A stretch of DNA of 32,215 bases from a virus. Both the position numbers and the translations under genes were made by a program. Under the pieces are notes generated by a model, which saw only the letters and a program-made list of their open reading frames with translations, was not told where the DNA came from and did no database searches. Positions within the stretch are counted from its first letter, which is position 1. Each line of letters starts with the position of its first letter. The DNA is taken from positions 1 to 32,215 of IMG/VR virus record IMGVR_UViG_3300031027_000035, one strand, 5' to 3'. Shown in pieces: positions 6,539 through 13,970 of the stretch.

Positions 6539-7034
6539 GACCGCACTCAAGCTGGACATCACTCCGGAGGTTACAGCGGCCAGCAAGGCACTGTCTCCGG
6601 CTGTGAAGCGACTGACGAAGATACTGGCTGGATTCGACGCCGACAGCATTCCGTACGGCGCACTTGCCGATTCGCTCTATGATCTGAAACAACTCAGCAA
6701 GATTCTCAACAGTATTACAGTACCATTCGACGACCTACTACTTCCGTCGGTGAAAGCTACGGAAGAGCATTTTGTGCAGAAGCTGGCCGTGGGCGAGTCC
6801 AGCGGCGTGCAAGGGCTGAAGAGCCGCGTGCAGGTGACGGAGTCCATTATTCCGGTTGTGAAGGATTGGGAGAAGTTCTACGCCCACATCAAGAAGAAGG
6901 GGGAATTCGAATTACTCAATCGAGCAGTGAACCGAGCGGCGGTACAGGAGCGCTGGGACGCGAAGAAGCAAGTTCCGGGCGTAGACAAGTTCCATGCAAA
7001 GAAAGTGAGTGTGACGAAGTTGAGCGGGAAGTAA
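6519..7034 (+). CDS. Phage replication-module protein of unknown function
   Basis: This protein of about 171 residues ends in a pattern I associate with hypothetical proteins next to phage DNA polymerase genes: DWEKFYAHIKKKGEFELL, then ERWDAKK and VPGVDKFHAKKVSVTKL. The first half is helical and could pack as a coiled coil. Start choice is uncertain between TTG 6516, GTG 6519 and GTG 6528; a CGAGG lies just upstream. A DNA-binding or polymerase-accessory role is only suggested by position. Confidence 0.65.
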   Translation: MKRVATKTALKLDITPEVTAASKALSPAVKRLTKILAGFDADSIPYGALADSLYDLKQLSKILNSITVPFDDLLLPSVKATEEHFVQKLAVGESSGVQGLKSRVQVTESIIPVVKDWEKFYAHIKKKGEFELLNRAVNRAAVQERWDAKKQVPGVDKFHAKKVSVTKLSGK

Positions 7035-7085
7035 CTCCGGTCGATCCAGAAGATATTCTTCCCTCCATCTACTAAGGAATTGCTA

Positions 7086-7304
7086 ATGAGAGAACATTTC
7101 TGCGAAGACTGTCGAGACGAACGAATTCAGTTGAATCATCTGGTCGGTCAGCGAATCACAAAGGCGCAGGTCAACTGCGATGGACCCGGTACCTACACGT
7201 TTGAATTTGAAGATGGTACCGTACTTAGCATTACGTCGTCAGGTAGCGATCTTACTACTACCGATGCAACGTTCACGATACCAAAACACACCAAGAAAAT
7301 GTAG
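7086..7304 (+). CDS. Hypothetical protein with an N-terminal CxxC, 72 aa
   Basis: AAGGA lies 8 bases before the ATG. The product starts MREHFCEDCRDE, a single CxxC that may bind metal with His5, followed by a beta-rich stretch (GPGTYTFEFEDGTVLSI). No domain recognised. It directly precedes the SPFH gene. Confidence 0.65.
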   Translation: MREHFCEDCRDERIQLNHLVGQRITKAQVNCDGPGTYTFEFEDGTVLSITSSGSDLTTTDATFTIPKHTKKM

Positions 7305-7317
7305 TGCAAGGAGCATT

Positions 7318-8229
7318 ATGGATTTCGCAACAATCGCAATGTACGTGGGACTGGGCGTTCTAGCCATCATAGTCCTGAGCATATTCTTCGGGTCGTTCTA
7401 CACGGTGCCTACGCAGGAAGCGGCTGTAGTAGCGCGCTTCGGCAAGTTCAGTCACATCGCACGGCCAGGGCTCAACTTCAAGCGGCCATTCGTGGACTCT
7501 GTCGAGTTAGTTAGGCTGGCCACGTACCAGCTAGACGACACCATTGAGACGAAGACCAAGGACAACGTGTTCGTCACGCTGCCGGTGTCCTGCCAGTGGC
7601 AGGTGGGTAGTTCGGATCAAGCCATCCAGGACTATCATTACAAGCTAACCAACAACGAGCAGATCAGCTCCTACCTGTCCAACATCCTGTTGGGACACAT
7701 TCCGGACATGGACCTGGACACACTCTTCACGTCGCAGCAGCAGGTATCGGACAAGGCGTCGGCAGAACTTGAACTACAGATGTCCAAGTTCGGTGTCGAA
7801 ATCACCAAAGTAATGATCACTGACATCCAACCGGACGCCGGAGTGGTCAAGGCCATGAACAGTATCAACGAGCAGACCCGGCTGGCCGTGGCTAATAAGG
7901 CACAAGGTGACGCGGAGTATATACTCAAGGTGCGGCAGGCTGAGGCTGATGCCGAGGTCAAGCGCCAAGAAGGTTTGGGCGTGGCTAACGAGCGTAAGGC
8001 CATCGCTGACGGGTGGGCTGACTCGATCGACAAGATAAAGGGCAGTACCGACCTGTCGGATAACGACGCTACGTTCCTGCTGCTGTTCACCAACTGGACC
8101 GACATGATGCAGAAGGTCGGCGGCTCTGACAACACCACCATGGTCTTTATGCCCTCTGGACCGGAGGGCTTGCAGAACTTCCAGGCGACGATGGCCAACG
8201 CGCAGTTGCATATGCTGGCGGCGAAGTGA
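7318..8229 (+). CDS. SPFH/band-7 (stomatin/HflC-like) membrane protein
   Basis: This 303-residue protein has an N-terminal transmembrane segment (about residues 9-27), then the SPFH start FYTVPTQEAAVVARFGKF and the ARPGLNFKRPF turn typical of HflK/HflC, QmcA and stomatin. A long charged helical region follows (about 185-250: QGDAEYILKVRQAEADAEVK). Such proteins form ring- or cage-like oligomers on the membrane and can modulate FtsH protease. In a phage this may alter host protease activity, membrane state or superinfection; that is inference. The ribosome site AAGGAG is 6 bases before the ATG. Confidence 0.88.
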   Translation: MDFATIAMYVGLGVLAIIVLSIFFGSFYTVPTQEAAVVARFGKFSHIARPGLNFKRPFVDSVELVRLATYQLDDTIETKTKDNVFVTLPVSCQWQVGSSDQAIQDYHYKLTNNEQISSYLSNILLGHIPDMDLDTLFTSQQQVSDKASAELELQMSKFGVEITKVMITDIQPDAGVVKAMNSINEQTRLAVANKAQGDAEYILKVRQAEADAEVKRQEGLGVANERKAIADGWADSIDKIKGSTDLSDNDATFLLLFTNWTDMMQKVGGSDNTTMVFMPSGPEGLQNFQATMANAQLHMLAAK

Positions 8230-8241
8230 TAAGGAGAAAGT

Positions 8242-8502
8242 ATGAACAACGAAGCAAGCGATGAAGTGGAATTGTACCAAAAGAAAATGTTGATCACGTT
8301 CGGCCGTCCGGTTGCCGTCATGATTGCTGGTAGTCCGGTGTTTACGGAAGTGGTGATTGCCGAAGTGAAAGACAAGAATCGAGACTTTATATACGGCGGC
8401 TCGATACGTGTCGTCGGTATGCCCAATCGTCCTGACTTTGAGAAGGCGCAGATTATGCACATTCACAGTATCAGCATTGCTGCTATGATCGAGCTCGATT
8501 AG
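8242..8502 (+). CDS. Hypothetical protein, 86 aa
   Basis: AAGGAG precedes the ATG by 6 bases, 12 bases after the SPFH stop. The protein has an acidic start (MNNEASDEVELY) and alternating hydrophobic strands (KMLITFG, AVMIAGSPVFTEVVIAEV). It is probably a small beta-barrel-like cytoplasmic protein. Co-transcribed with the SPFH gene; function unknown. Confidence 0.7.
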   Translation: MNNEASDEVELYQKKMLITFGRPVAVMIAGSPVFTEVVIAEVKDKNRDFIYGGSIRVVGMPNRPDFEKAQIMHIHSISIAAMIELD

Positions 8503-8564
8503 GTCGGGTTGCTCAGCGTCGCAGAAACCAAGCACCAATACGAACGCAGCACAAGGAGAACTGA

Positions 8565-9383
8565 ATGCCAGTAGTAAAGAAGACAGCAGCCAAAGGTAAG
8601 AAGACAACGTCCACGGCGATAATTCCTTGGACGGAAAAATTTGCGAAGTACGCCAAAGAAACAAAGGAACAGACCAAGAACATCGGAGTCGGCGGCGTCA
8701 GTATTAAGTTCGGCCGTGGACGCATCTCTATCGGCGACGTCGAAGTCAAGGGCGGCAAGCTGGAGTGCGTCATTGTCGGCAGCTGCGCGCTCAATCGCTG
8801 GAACGAGCAGCCGTTTGATGCGTCCAATCCGCTGCCGCCGGATTGCTACGCGTTCTCTGTCATCTCGGACGACCCAGAGATGGCTCCTCACCCGTCGGCA
8901 CCTGACAAGCAAGCTGTGAAGTGCGCCGATTGTGAAAAGAACCAGTTCGGTACGGCGCGCGTTGGCAAGGGCAAGGCATGCGGCAATACTATTCGTCTCG
9001 GCCTGCTGACCGGCAATGACGCCACCGAGGACGCTGACAGCGTCGCCGCTGCGGAGATGGCCAATGCCGGTGTCAGCCCTACCAACCTGAACCATTACAA
9101 GAAGTACACCGACCTGTTGGAAGAGGAGTATGGTCGTCCGCCGTGGGCCGTGGTGACGGAGATTGCCAGTTACGATGATCCGAAGACACAGATTCGTCTG
9201 GAGTTCAAGATGGTGTCTCTGATTGACGACGACGACGTTCTCCAGGCTCTTGAGAAGCGTGTGCTCAAGGTGCAGGAGCAACTTCAGAAGCCGTTCTCCG
9301 TGGCCGATAAGACCGCGAAGAAGGCTCCGGCTGCGTCGAAGTCCAATTCCAAGTTCGCCGGCAAGAAGACTACACGGCGGTAG
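8565..9383 (+). CDS. Zinc-site phage protein, candidate ssDNA-binding protein
   Basis: A 272-residue protein with Lys-rich ends (MPVVKKTAAKGKK... and KKAPAASKSNSKFAGKK). Its central motif, CADCEKNQFGTARVGKGKAC followed by NTIRL, is a conserved Cys pattern found in phage proteins encoded beside DNA polymerases, here preceded by PFDASNPLPPDCY. Proteins of this type are sometimes annotated as ssDNA binding. The basic tails, the zinc site and the position before dCTP deaminase and polymerase fit that, but it is not shown. AAGGAG precedes the ATG. Confidence 0.65.
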   Translation: MPVVKKTAAKGKKTTSTAIIPWTEKFAKYAKETKEQTKNIGVGGVSIKFGRGRISIGDVEVKGGKLECVIVGSCALNRWNEQPFDASNPLPPDCYAFSVISDDPEMAPHPSAPDKQAVKCADCEKNQFGTARVGKGKACGNTIRLGLLTGNDATEDADSVAAAEMANAGVSPTNLNHYKKYTDLLEEEYGRPPWAVVTEIASYDDPKTQIRLEFKMVSLIDDDDVLQALEKRVLKVQEQLQKPFSVADKTAKKAPAASKSNSKFAGKKTTRR

Positions 9384-9448
9384 AATTCTAAGTCGTACTT
9401 GGTCGGTAGCCCTCACTGCTGGCCAAGTACGGCGAAGAAAGGAGTACT

Positions 9449-9553
9449 ATGAAACTGATCTTACTGATCCCGCGCATCTTCCTCATCATTTGTTTGATTC
9501 CTTTTGCGTTGGTTTTTGGCCCTGCACTATTTACGAAGCGGAGATTGTTTTGA
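9449..9553 (+). CDS. Small hydrophobic protein, 34 aa
   Basis: AAAGGAG lies 6 bases before the ATG. Nearly the whole product is hydrophobic (LILLIPRIFLIICLIPFALVFG) and it ends with KRRLF, consistent with a single membrane span with a cytoplasmic basic tail. Its TGA overlaps the TTG start of the dCTP deaminase, suggesting coupled translation. Function unknown. Confidence 0.6.
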   Translation: MKLILLIPRIFLIICLIPFALVFGPALFTKRRLF

Positions 9554-9981
9554 TTCTATCGCGGCAAGATCTTATGAAGTACGTAGAGCGGGGTGCGCTA
9601 CGGTTCGAGCCAGCATTGGCTGACGATCAGTTTCAGCAAAACGGCATTGACATGATTGTGAGTCAGGTGGAGAGCGACTTGTTGGCCGCAGGTGGATTCA
9701 CGTTAGGTCGTACGCGCGAGATTATAACCATGCCTGACGACCTTATGGCGTTCGTGCAAATACGGTCCACTTGGGCGCGTATGGGCTTCATCATGCCACC
9801 GACTGTGATAGACGCTGGCTTCCAGGGCAGTATCACCCTGGAGATAGCCAAGTTCGGCGCGCCGGGTTACGTGCCTGTTGGACAGCGATTCGCCCACGTC
9901 ATCTTCGCGAAGCTTACCAGCGCCACCGAGCCTTATCGCGGCAAGTACCAGGGCCAAGTGGCCATTACGGGGGCGCTGTAG
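9550..9981 (+). CDS. dcd: dCTP deaminase/dUTPase family protein
   Basis: This 143-residue protein begins MILSRQDLMKYVERG, the standard dCTP deaminase start. It has the substrate-binding IRSTWARMGF and the VIDAGFQGSITLEI strand with the catalytic Glu. The enzyme converts dCTP to dUTP (some members go on to dUMP). The start is a TTG overlapping the previous stop (TTGA) with GGAG 6 bases upstream. It is shorter than typical Dcd (about 170-190 aa), so part of the C-terminus is missing. Its product feeds the dUMP pool that the thymidylate-synthase-like protein at 25673 would use. Confidence 0.87.
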   Translation: MILSRQDLMKYVERGALRFEPALADDQFQQNGIDMIVSQVESDLLAAGGFTLGRTREIITMPDDLMAFVQIRSTWARMGFIMPPTVIDAGFQGSITLEIAKFGAPGYVPVGQRFAHVIFAKLTSATEPYRGKYQGQVAITGAL

Positions 9982-11961
9982 ATGCCACGTGCGCCGCAGG
10001 TGATTCTCGCAGATTTTGAAACGAAGGGTATTCAGTCGCGGCCAAAGTACCCACCGAAGCCGGGTTCGCTCGCTCTTAAGTGGCCCGATCAGTCAGATTA
10101 CAAACTCATGGCATGGGGTCATGGGGATGGAACGCGTGCGTTCGACAACAATTGCACAGAGAAGGAAGCGCGCGGCGAGCTCAAGAAGGCACAGGAAAGC
10201 AAGTATCCAGTGCTTTGGCAGAACGAGAAATTCGATCTGGACGTCGCCGAAATACATTGGGAACTACCAATCCCGGATTGGCGGAAGCGTCACGATACTA
10301 TGTATCTTCTCTTCCTCGAGAACCCTCATGCTCCGTCTCTAGCGTTGAAGGAATCGGCCCAGCGCATACTAGGGATTGCGCCTGAGGAGCAGGACAAGCT
10401 GAAGGAGTGGATCCTAGCCAACATCGAGGCGGCGCGTAAGAAGCCCAGCACATGGGGTGCGTATATCTGCGAAGCGCCTTATCGAATTGTCAAGCCCTAC
10501 CACAAAGGCGATCTCACGCGCATGGGTCGGTTGTTCAATAAGATCTACCCGTATATCGTCGAGTCCGGAATGCTGGAAGCGTATCAACGTGAATTGAAGC
10601 TCATGCCAATACTGCTGGAGAACGAGCGGGTGGGGATGCGCGTGGACATGAATGGCCTAGAGCGTGACTTGCCGGCGATGATAGCTGGCGTAGAGAAGAC
10701 CGATGTCTGGCTGCGCAAGAAGCTGGGTATTGAGAACATCGACAGTGATCGGCAGCTTGGCGAGGCGCTTTACAATAAAGGAATCGTAAGCGACTTTAAG
10801 AAGACAGCCAAGGGCCATCTGTCGGTGAGTAAGAAGACACTTACGTTGAATAAGTTCAAAGACCCGAAGGTGTATCAAGCCCTGCAGTATCGCGGTCAGA
10901 TGAGTACGTCCATCTCGATGTTTATCAAGCCTTGGTTGGAACTTGGTACAGCCGGCAAGGGTACCATTCACCCTAACTGGTCGCAGGTGCGCAGTCCGAA
11001 GGGTAACAACGATACAGGAGGAGCGCGCAGCGGTCGCATCATTTGCTCAAAGCCTAACTTCTTAAATATTCCGAAGAAATGGAAGCGCGCAGCTTCTGCC
11101 GGTTACGTCCATCCAGCATTCTTGAAGGTTCCAGAATTGCCGTACGTACGTAGTTACTGCTTACCGGATAAGGGTCAGCGGTGGGGCAAAAGGGATTTCG
11201 ATCAACAAGAATTGAGATTGTTCGGCCACTTTGAAGAAGGACCCGTTATGGCAGGTTTCTTATCTGCCCAAATAGATTTGCCATGCTCTAAGTGCGGCGC
11301 ACCTGTAGGTAAACAATGCGTTGGTGGCAAATTTCACGCAGAACGCAAATACGACATCCATGAACTGGTGCGTGCAGAAGTAGAACGGCGTTTGATTGAA
11401 GCGTGTTTACGCGAAGGATTCGACCGTGACACTGCCAAGAGTTGCGTGTTCGGTCGTCTGTATGGCCAGGGTATAACCGGCCTGATGCAGCTTCTACAGC
11501 TACTAGATGAAGAGAAGCCTATTGCGCAGATCATCCAGGCTTCTATCAACGCGGCTGTGCCATCGATCAAGGAACTGGACAATCGTTTGAAGGCGCTCTC
11601 GGATGAAGGCTTGCCGATTCGCACGTTTGGGTCACGTCTGTACTATTGTGAAGAGCCGAAGTACAGTCCTCTGTATGGCAGAGACATGACATTTTCATAT
11701 AAACTTCTCAACTACCTCATGCAAGGTAGCGGAGCTGATGTAACGAAAGAAACATTGATACGTTATAACGAAGCCAAGAAGAATAGCAGATTCGTCGTCA
11801 CTGTGTATGACGAAGTTAATTTCAGTGCACCTGCTAAAGCAATGAAAGAAGAACAGAAAATAATGCAAGATTGTATGCGTAGTATCGCCACCGACGTTCC
11901 CATGTTGTCGGAAGGCGAATCTGGTGTTAATTGGGGGACTTTGACAAAATGGCAGGATTAA
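9982..11961 (+). CDS. Family A DNA polymerase with 3'-5' exonuclease domain
   Basis: This 659-residue replicative polymerase has an N-terminal exonuclease domain: Exo I ADFETKG (Asp11, Glu13), Exo II WQNEKFDLD, Exo III around YHKGDLTRM. The polymerase motifs are A, RDFDQQELRLFG (about 402); B, RDTAKSCVFGRLYGQG (about 482); and C, VTVYDEVNF (about 605). Two features are odd. Motif C has YDE in place of the usual HDE. A zinc-ribbon-like insert, CSKCGAPVGKQC followed by HAER, lies between motifs A and B at about 436-455. The ATG is right after the dcd stop. It is the core of the replication module. Confidence 0.95.
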   Translation: MPRAPQVILADFETKGIQSRPKYPPKPGSLALKWPDQSDYKLMAWGHGDGTRAFDNNCTEKEARGELKKAQESKYPVLWQNEKFDLDVAEIHWELPIPDWRKRHDTMYLLFLENPHAPSLALKESAQRILGIAPEEQDKLKEWILANIEAARKKPSTWGAYICEAPYRIVKPYHKGDLTRMGRLFNKIYPYIVESGMLEAYQRELKLMPILLENERVGMRVDMNGLERDLPAMIAGVEKTDVWLRKKLGIENIDSDRQLGEALYNKGIVSDFKKTAKGHLSVSKKTLTLNKFKDPKVYQALQYRGQMSTSISMFIKPWLELGTAGKGTIHPNWSQVRSPKGNNDTGGARSGRIICSKPNFLNIPKKWKRAASAGYVHPAFLKVPELPYVRSYCLPDKGQRWGKRDFDQQELRLFGHFEEGPVMAGFLSAQIDLPCSKCGAPVGKQCVGGKFHAERKYDIHELVRAEVERRLIEACLREGFDRDTAKSCVFGRLYGQGITGLMQLLQLLDEEKPIAQIIQASINAAVPSIKELDNRLKALSDEGLPIRTFGSRLYYCEEPKYSPLYGRDMTFSYKLLNYLMQGSGADVTKETLIRYNEAKKNSRFVVTVYDEVNFSAPAKAMKEEQKIMQDCMRSIATDVPMLSEGESGVNWGTLTKWQD

Positions 11962-12109
11962 AACATTAGCAGTAGTAAAGAGGCAGCCTGGACCACTGTG
12001 CTGACCGGGTTACTGCATGAAGTAGATTCACTGCTTGATCCTGAGCATGTCTATCACTTGCCAAGTACGCAAGACGACGGCGAACCAACCACTGAGTAAG
12101 AAAGGCACA
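11962..12109 (+). other. Gap after the polymerase gene with a doubtful 33-aa frame
   Basis: About 150 bases separate the polymerase stop from the next clear start. A frame with GTG at 11998 ends at TAA 12097-12099 (VLTGLLHEVDSLLDPEHVYH...). It is acidic and protein-like but lacks a ribosome site. It lies in the same frame as the polymerase, directly after its TAA, so it could be a decayed extension. No promoter or terminator is seen. Confidence 0.35.
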
Positions 12110-12901
12110 ATGGCACCTAAGAAAGTACCCGCACCCGAGGTCAAGAAGACAACAACTACATTCACAGTGCCGCAGAAGTTAGCGACCCTTTCCTCGTGGT
12201 CATATTCGGTGTACACTTCGTGGCTGCGCTGCCCAGCAGCGGTGTGCTACGACAAGATTAAACGTATAAAGATATTCGAGCCGGAGAACCCAGCATTCGT
12301 CAAGGGCAACGCTGTCCACAAATTTGCCGAGGATTACATCGCCGGAAGACTTCCGGCCAAGGAGCCAATCCATCCAGGCTTAAAGCAAGTGCAAGATCGT
12401 GTGACTACGTATCGCAAGGTCAAAGCCATGGTGGAGCAAGACTGGGCGTTCACGAAAGAATGGGTTCCCACCAAGTGGAATGATTGGACTCATTGCTGGT
12501 TGCGTATCAAGGTTGACGTCTGCGCGGTTACGGAAGCCACCAAGAAGGCGCCACCGCTGGTACATATAACGGATTGGAAGAGCGGTAAGGTGTATGAGGA
12601 GCATAAGCAACAGCGTAGCCTGTACGCGCTGGGAGGACTGCAGCTAGTCGAGCTCGGCTTACTAGCCGGTGGAAACAAGGATACCAAGGTAGTAGCCGAG
12701 CATCTATACACCGACACCACCCAGTCGGCGACGGAGGAGTATTCACTCAAGGATCTGAAGCCGCTGAAGAGTGAGTGGTTGACGCGTACCAAGCAAATGA
12801 TGGCCGATACAAAGTACGAGCCGAAGCCGGGTTACCATTGTCGGTGGTGCAGGTTTAGGGCTTCTAACGGTGGGCCTTGCGAGGCGGAGCAGAAGTCCTA
12901 G
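12110..12901 (+). CDS. Cas4/RecB-like PD-(D/E)XK nuclease with four-Cys site
   Basis: This 263-residue protein has the RecB-type nuclease core: GNAVHKFAED (His70), then DVCAV and ITDWKSGK, the DxK-type active site. Cysteines flank it as in Cas4/AddB-like Fe-S nucleases: SWLRCP (Cys41) at the N-terminus and CRWCRFRASNGGPC at the C-terminus. Such enzymes are exonucleases or recombination nucleases on DNA ends. ATG 12110 follows AAAGG and is preferred over an upstream ATG without a ribosome site. It sits between polymerase and helicase, fitting a replication/recombination role. Confidence 0.85.
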   Translation: MAPKKVPAPEVKKTTTTFTVPQKLATLSSWSYSVYTSWLRCPAAVCYDKIKRIKIFEPENPAFVKGNAVHKFAEDYIAGRLPAKEPIHPGLKQVQDRVTTYRKVKAMVEQDWAFTKEWVPTKWNDWTHCWLRIKVDVCAVTEATKKAPPLVHITDWKSGKVYEEHKQQRSLYALGGLQLVELGLLAGGNKDTKVVAEHLYTDTTQSATEEYSLKDLKPLKSEWLTRTKQMMADTKYEPKPGYHCRWCRFRASNGGPCEAEQKS

Positions 12902-13077
12902 TGGGTAGAACTGCGAAGTATCGCTCGTCGGACGCACTCCTAGTTGATCTGTTCTTCTTGACCAAGGCTGTACCGCCGAAGGTAGAGCAACTAGGAGAAT
13001 GGATAGCGGATCTACAGAGCATGTACGCGCAGTATCAGAAGGCGCTACGAAGGGAGAAGCGGCGTGCTAAAAGTTAG
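12901..13077 (+). CDS. Hypothetical protein, 58 aa
   Basis: GTG 12901 overlaps the nuclease stop (TAGTG) with GGAG about 11 bases upstream. The product is helical, with a basic C-terminus (YQKALRREKRRAKS) and a hydrophobic middle (LLVDLFFLTKAV). No domain recognised. Its end overlaps the next gene by 14 bases. Confidence 0.55.
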   Translation: MGRTAKYRSSDALLVDLFFLTKAVPPKVEQLGEWIADLQSMYAQYQKALRREKRRAKS

Positions 13078-13318
13078 TGCTGGGTACGAAACGATAGAAG
13101 AAGAGTTCGAAGCGAGTTTGCGCCGAGTATTCGTTGACGGCAAAGCTGATTTTATACGTCTGGACGATCGTAGACGTGAATTTCTAGTGCGAAGTGCAGG
13201 CTATGGAGAAGAGCAAGGTTGGTTGCGCTTAGAGTTAATTGAAGTAGACGAACAATCTAGTTACCTTGAGGGACGTCTAACATCTGCTGGGAAGGTTCAC
13301 TTTGGCCTCGCGGTATAG
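13064..13318 (+). CDS. Hypothetical acidic protein, 84 aa
   Basis: It starts at GTG 13064 with GGAGAAG upstream. Composition is acidic and mixed (ETIEEEFEASLRR, ELIEVDEQSSYLEG), with a likely helix then strands. It overlaps the nuclease gene downstream by 17 bases. Function unknown. Confidence 0.55.
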   Translation: MLKVSAGYETIEEEFEASLRRVFVDGKADFIRLDDRRREFLVRSAGYGEEQGWLRLELIEVDEQSSYLEGRLTSAGKVHFGLAV

Positions 13319-13685
13319 GCGTGAATCCCCCACGGAGGCGTGGTGCGTGGCATGGGCACGATTCCGTGGTGTCGTAGTGGCCAAGATGACCGGCTGTAAT
13401 GGCATTCCGGATCGTATCTTCTTCTTACCCAGTGGAGCGCCAATCATCGGCGAGTTCAAAGCCAAAGGTAAGAAGGGTAAGGGGCTCCAGGCTGAGACTC
13501 AACCGTACTACCTGACTAAGCTGATTGAATACGGCTACGAGGCGTACTGCTGGGACACCAAGGAAGCGTTTCTAGAGGTCATGAAAGGTAGGCTGGAATG
13601 TCCGCAAACCGCACCATCCAGGACGAAGAAGTCGAAGAAATCATCGATCGCGTCGAGCAAACGCAAGACGGCTTTATCATCGTAG
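13302..13685 (+). CDS. VRR-NUC domain nuclease
   Basis: The pattern PTEAWCVAWARFRG, KMTGCNGIPDRIFFLP, then IIGEFKAKGKK and a Gln-containing helix is a VRR-NUC domain, a PD-(D/E)XK nuclease fold found in phages, with Asp in PDR and Glu/Lys in EFKAK as catalytic residues. It may act as a structure-specific or Holliday-junction-type nuclease. The start is TTG with GGAAGG upstream. The last 29 residues are a Lys/Ser-rich tail read from DNA that also encodes the 48-aa frame at 13598. Confidence 0.85.
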   Translation: MASRYRRESPTEAWCVAWARFRGVVVAKMTGCNGIPDRIFFLPSGAPIIGEFKAKGKKGKGLQAETQPYYLTKLIEYGYEAYCWDTKEAFLEVMKGRLECPQTAPSRTKKSKKSSIASSKRKTALSS

Positions 13686-13744
13686 AACTGTTGCATGAAC
13701 TTTTGAAACTGAGACGGAAGGTTAGAAATGACTCCAGTAATTGA
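13598..13744 (+). CDS. Nested small helical protein, 48 aa
   Basis: ATG 13598 lies inside the 3' end of the VRR-NUC gene in another frame, with AAAGG upstream. The product (TIQDEEVEEIIDRVEQTQDG..., then a Leu-rich helix and a basic tail) looks more like a folded helical peptide than the host frame does here. It overlaps the next gene by 17 bases. Function unknown. Confidence 0.5.
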   Translation: MSANRTIQDEEVEEIIDRVEQTQDGFIIVELLHELLKLRRKVRNDSSN

Positions 13745-13970
13745 AGGCGTAAAGATTGGCGACGAGGTGAAGGCGCACGGTATCAAGTGGCGTGTGGCAG
13801 CGTTGAACGAGAAGAATGGTCACGTGTACCTGGAGCGAGGCGCTGTGGGTTATGAGAAGGGCGCGCAGTGGGTGCAGACGGTAACGGCTGAGACGGCGAA
13901 GGATTACGCAATTGTTAAAGAAAACAGCGTAAGCATAACCAGTAGGAAGGGACTTGACCTTGCCGACTGA
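13728..13970 (+). CDS. Hypothetical protein, 80 aa
   Basis: GGAAGG precedes the ATG at 13728. A small, probably beta-rich protein (GDEVKAHGIKWRVAALNEK, GHVYLERGAVGY), reminiscent of SH3-like barrels but with no family assigned. It overlaps the helicase start by 17 bases. Confidence 0.6.
   Translation: MTPVIEGVKIGDEVKAHGIKWRVAALNEKNGHVYLERGAVGYEKGAQWVQTVTAETAKDYAIVKENSVSITSRKGLDLAD

Noticed and set aside
7671-9416. Long - strand frames opposite the SPFH and zinc-protein genes (263, 296 and 305 codons)
   Set aside because: They mirror well-supported + strand genes with recognisable motifs and have no ribosome sites or sensible protein composition.
9223-9549. N-terminal extension of the dCTP deaminase
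   Set aside because: The extension overlaps the previous gene and is Arg/Ser nonsense; family proteins begin at MILS, which matches TTG 9550.
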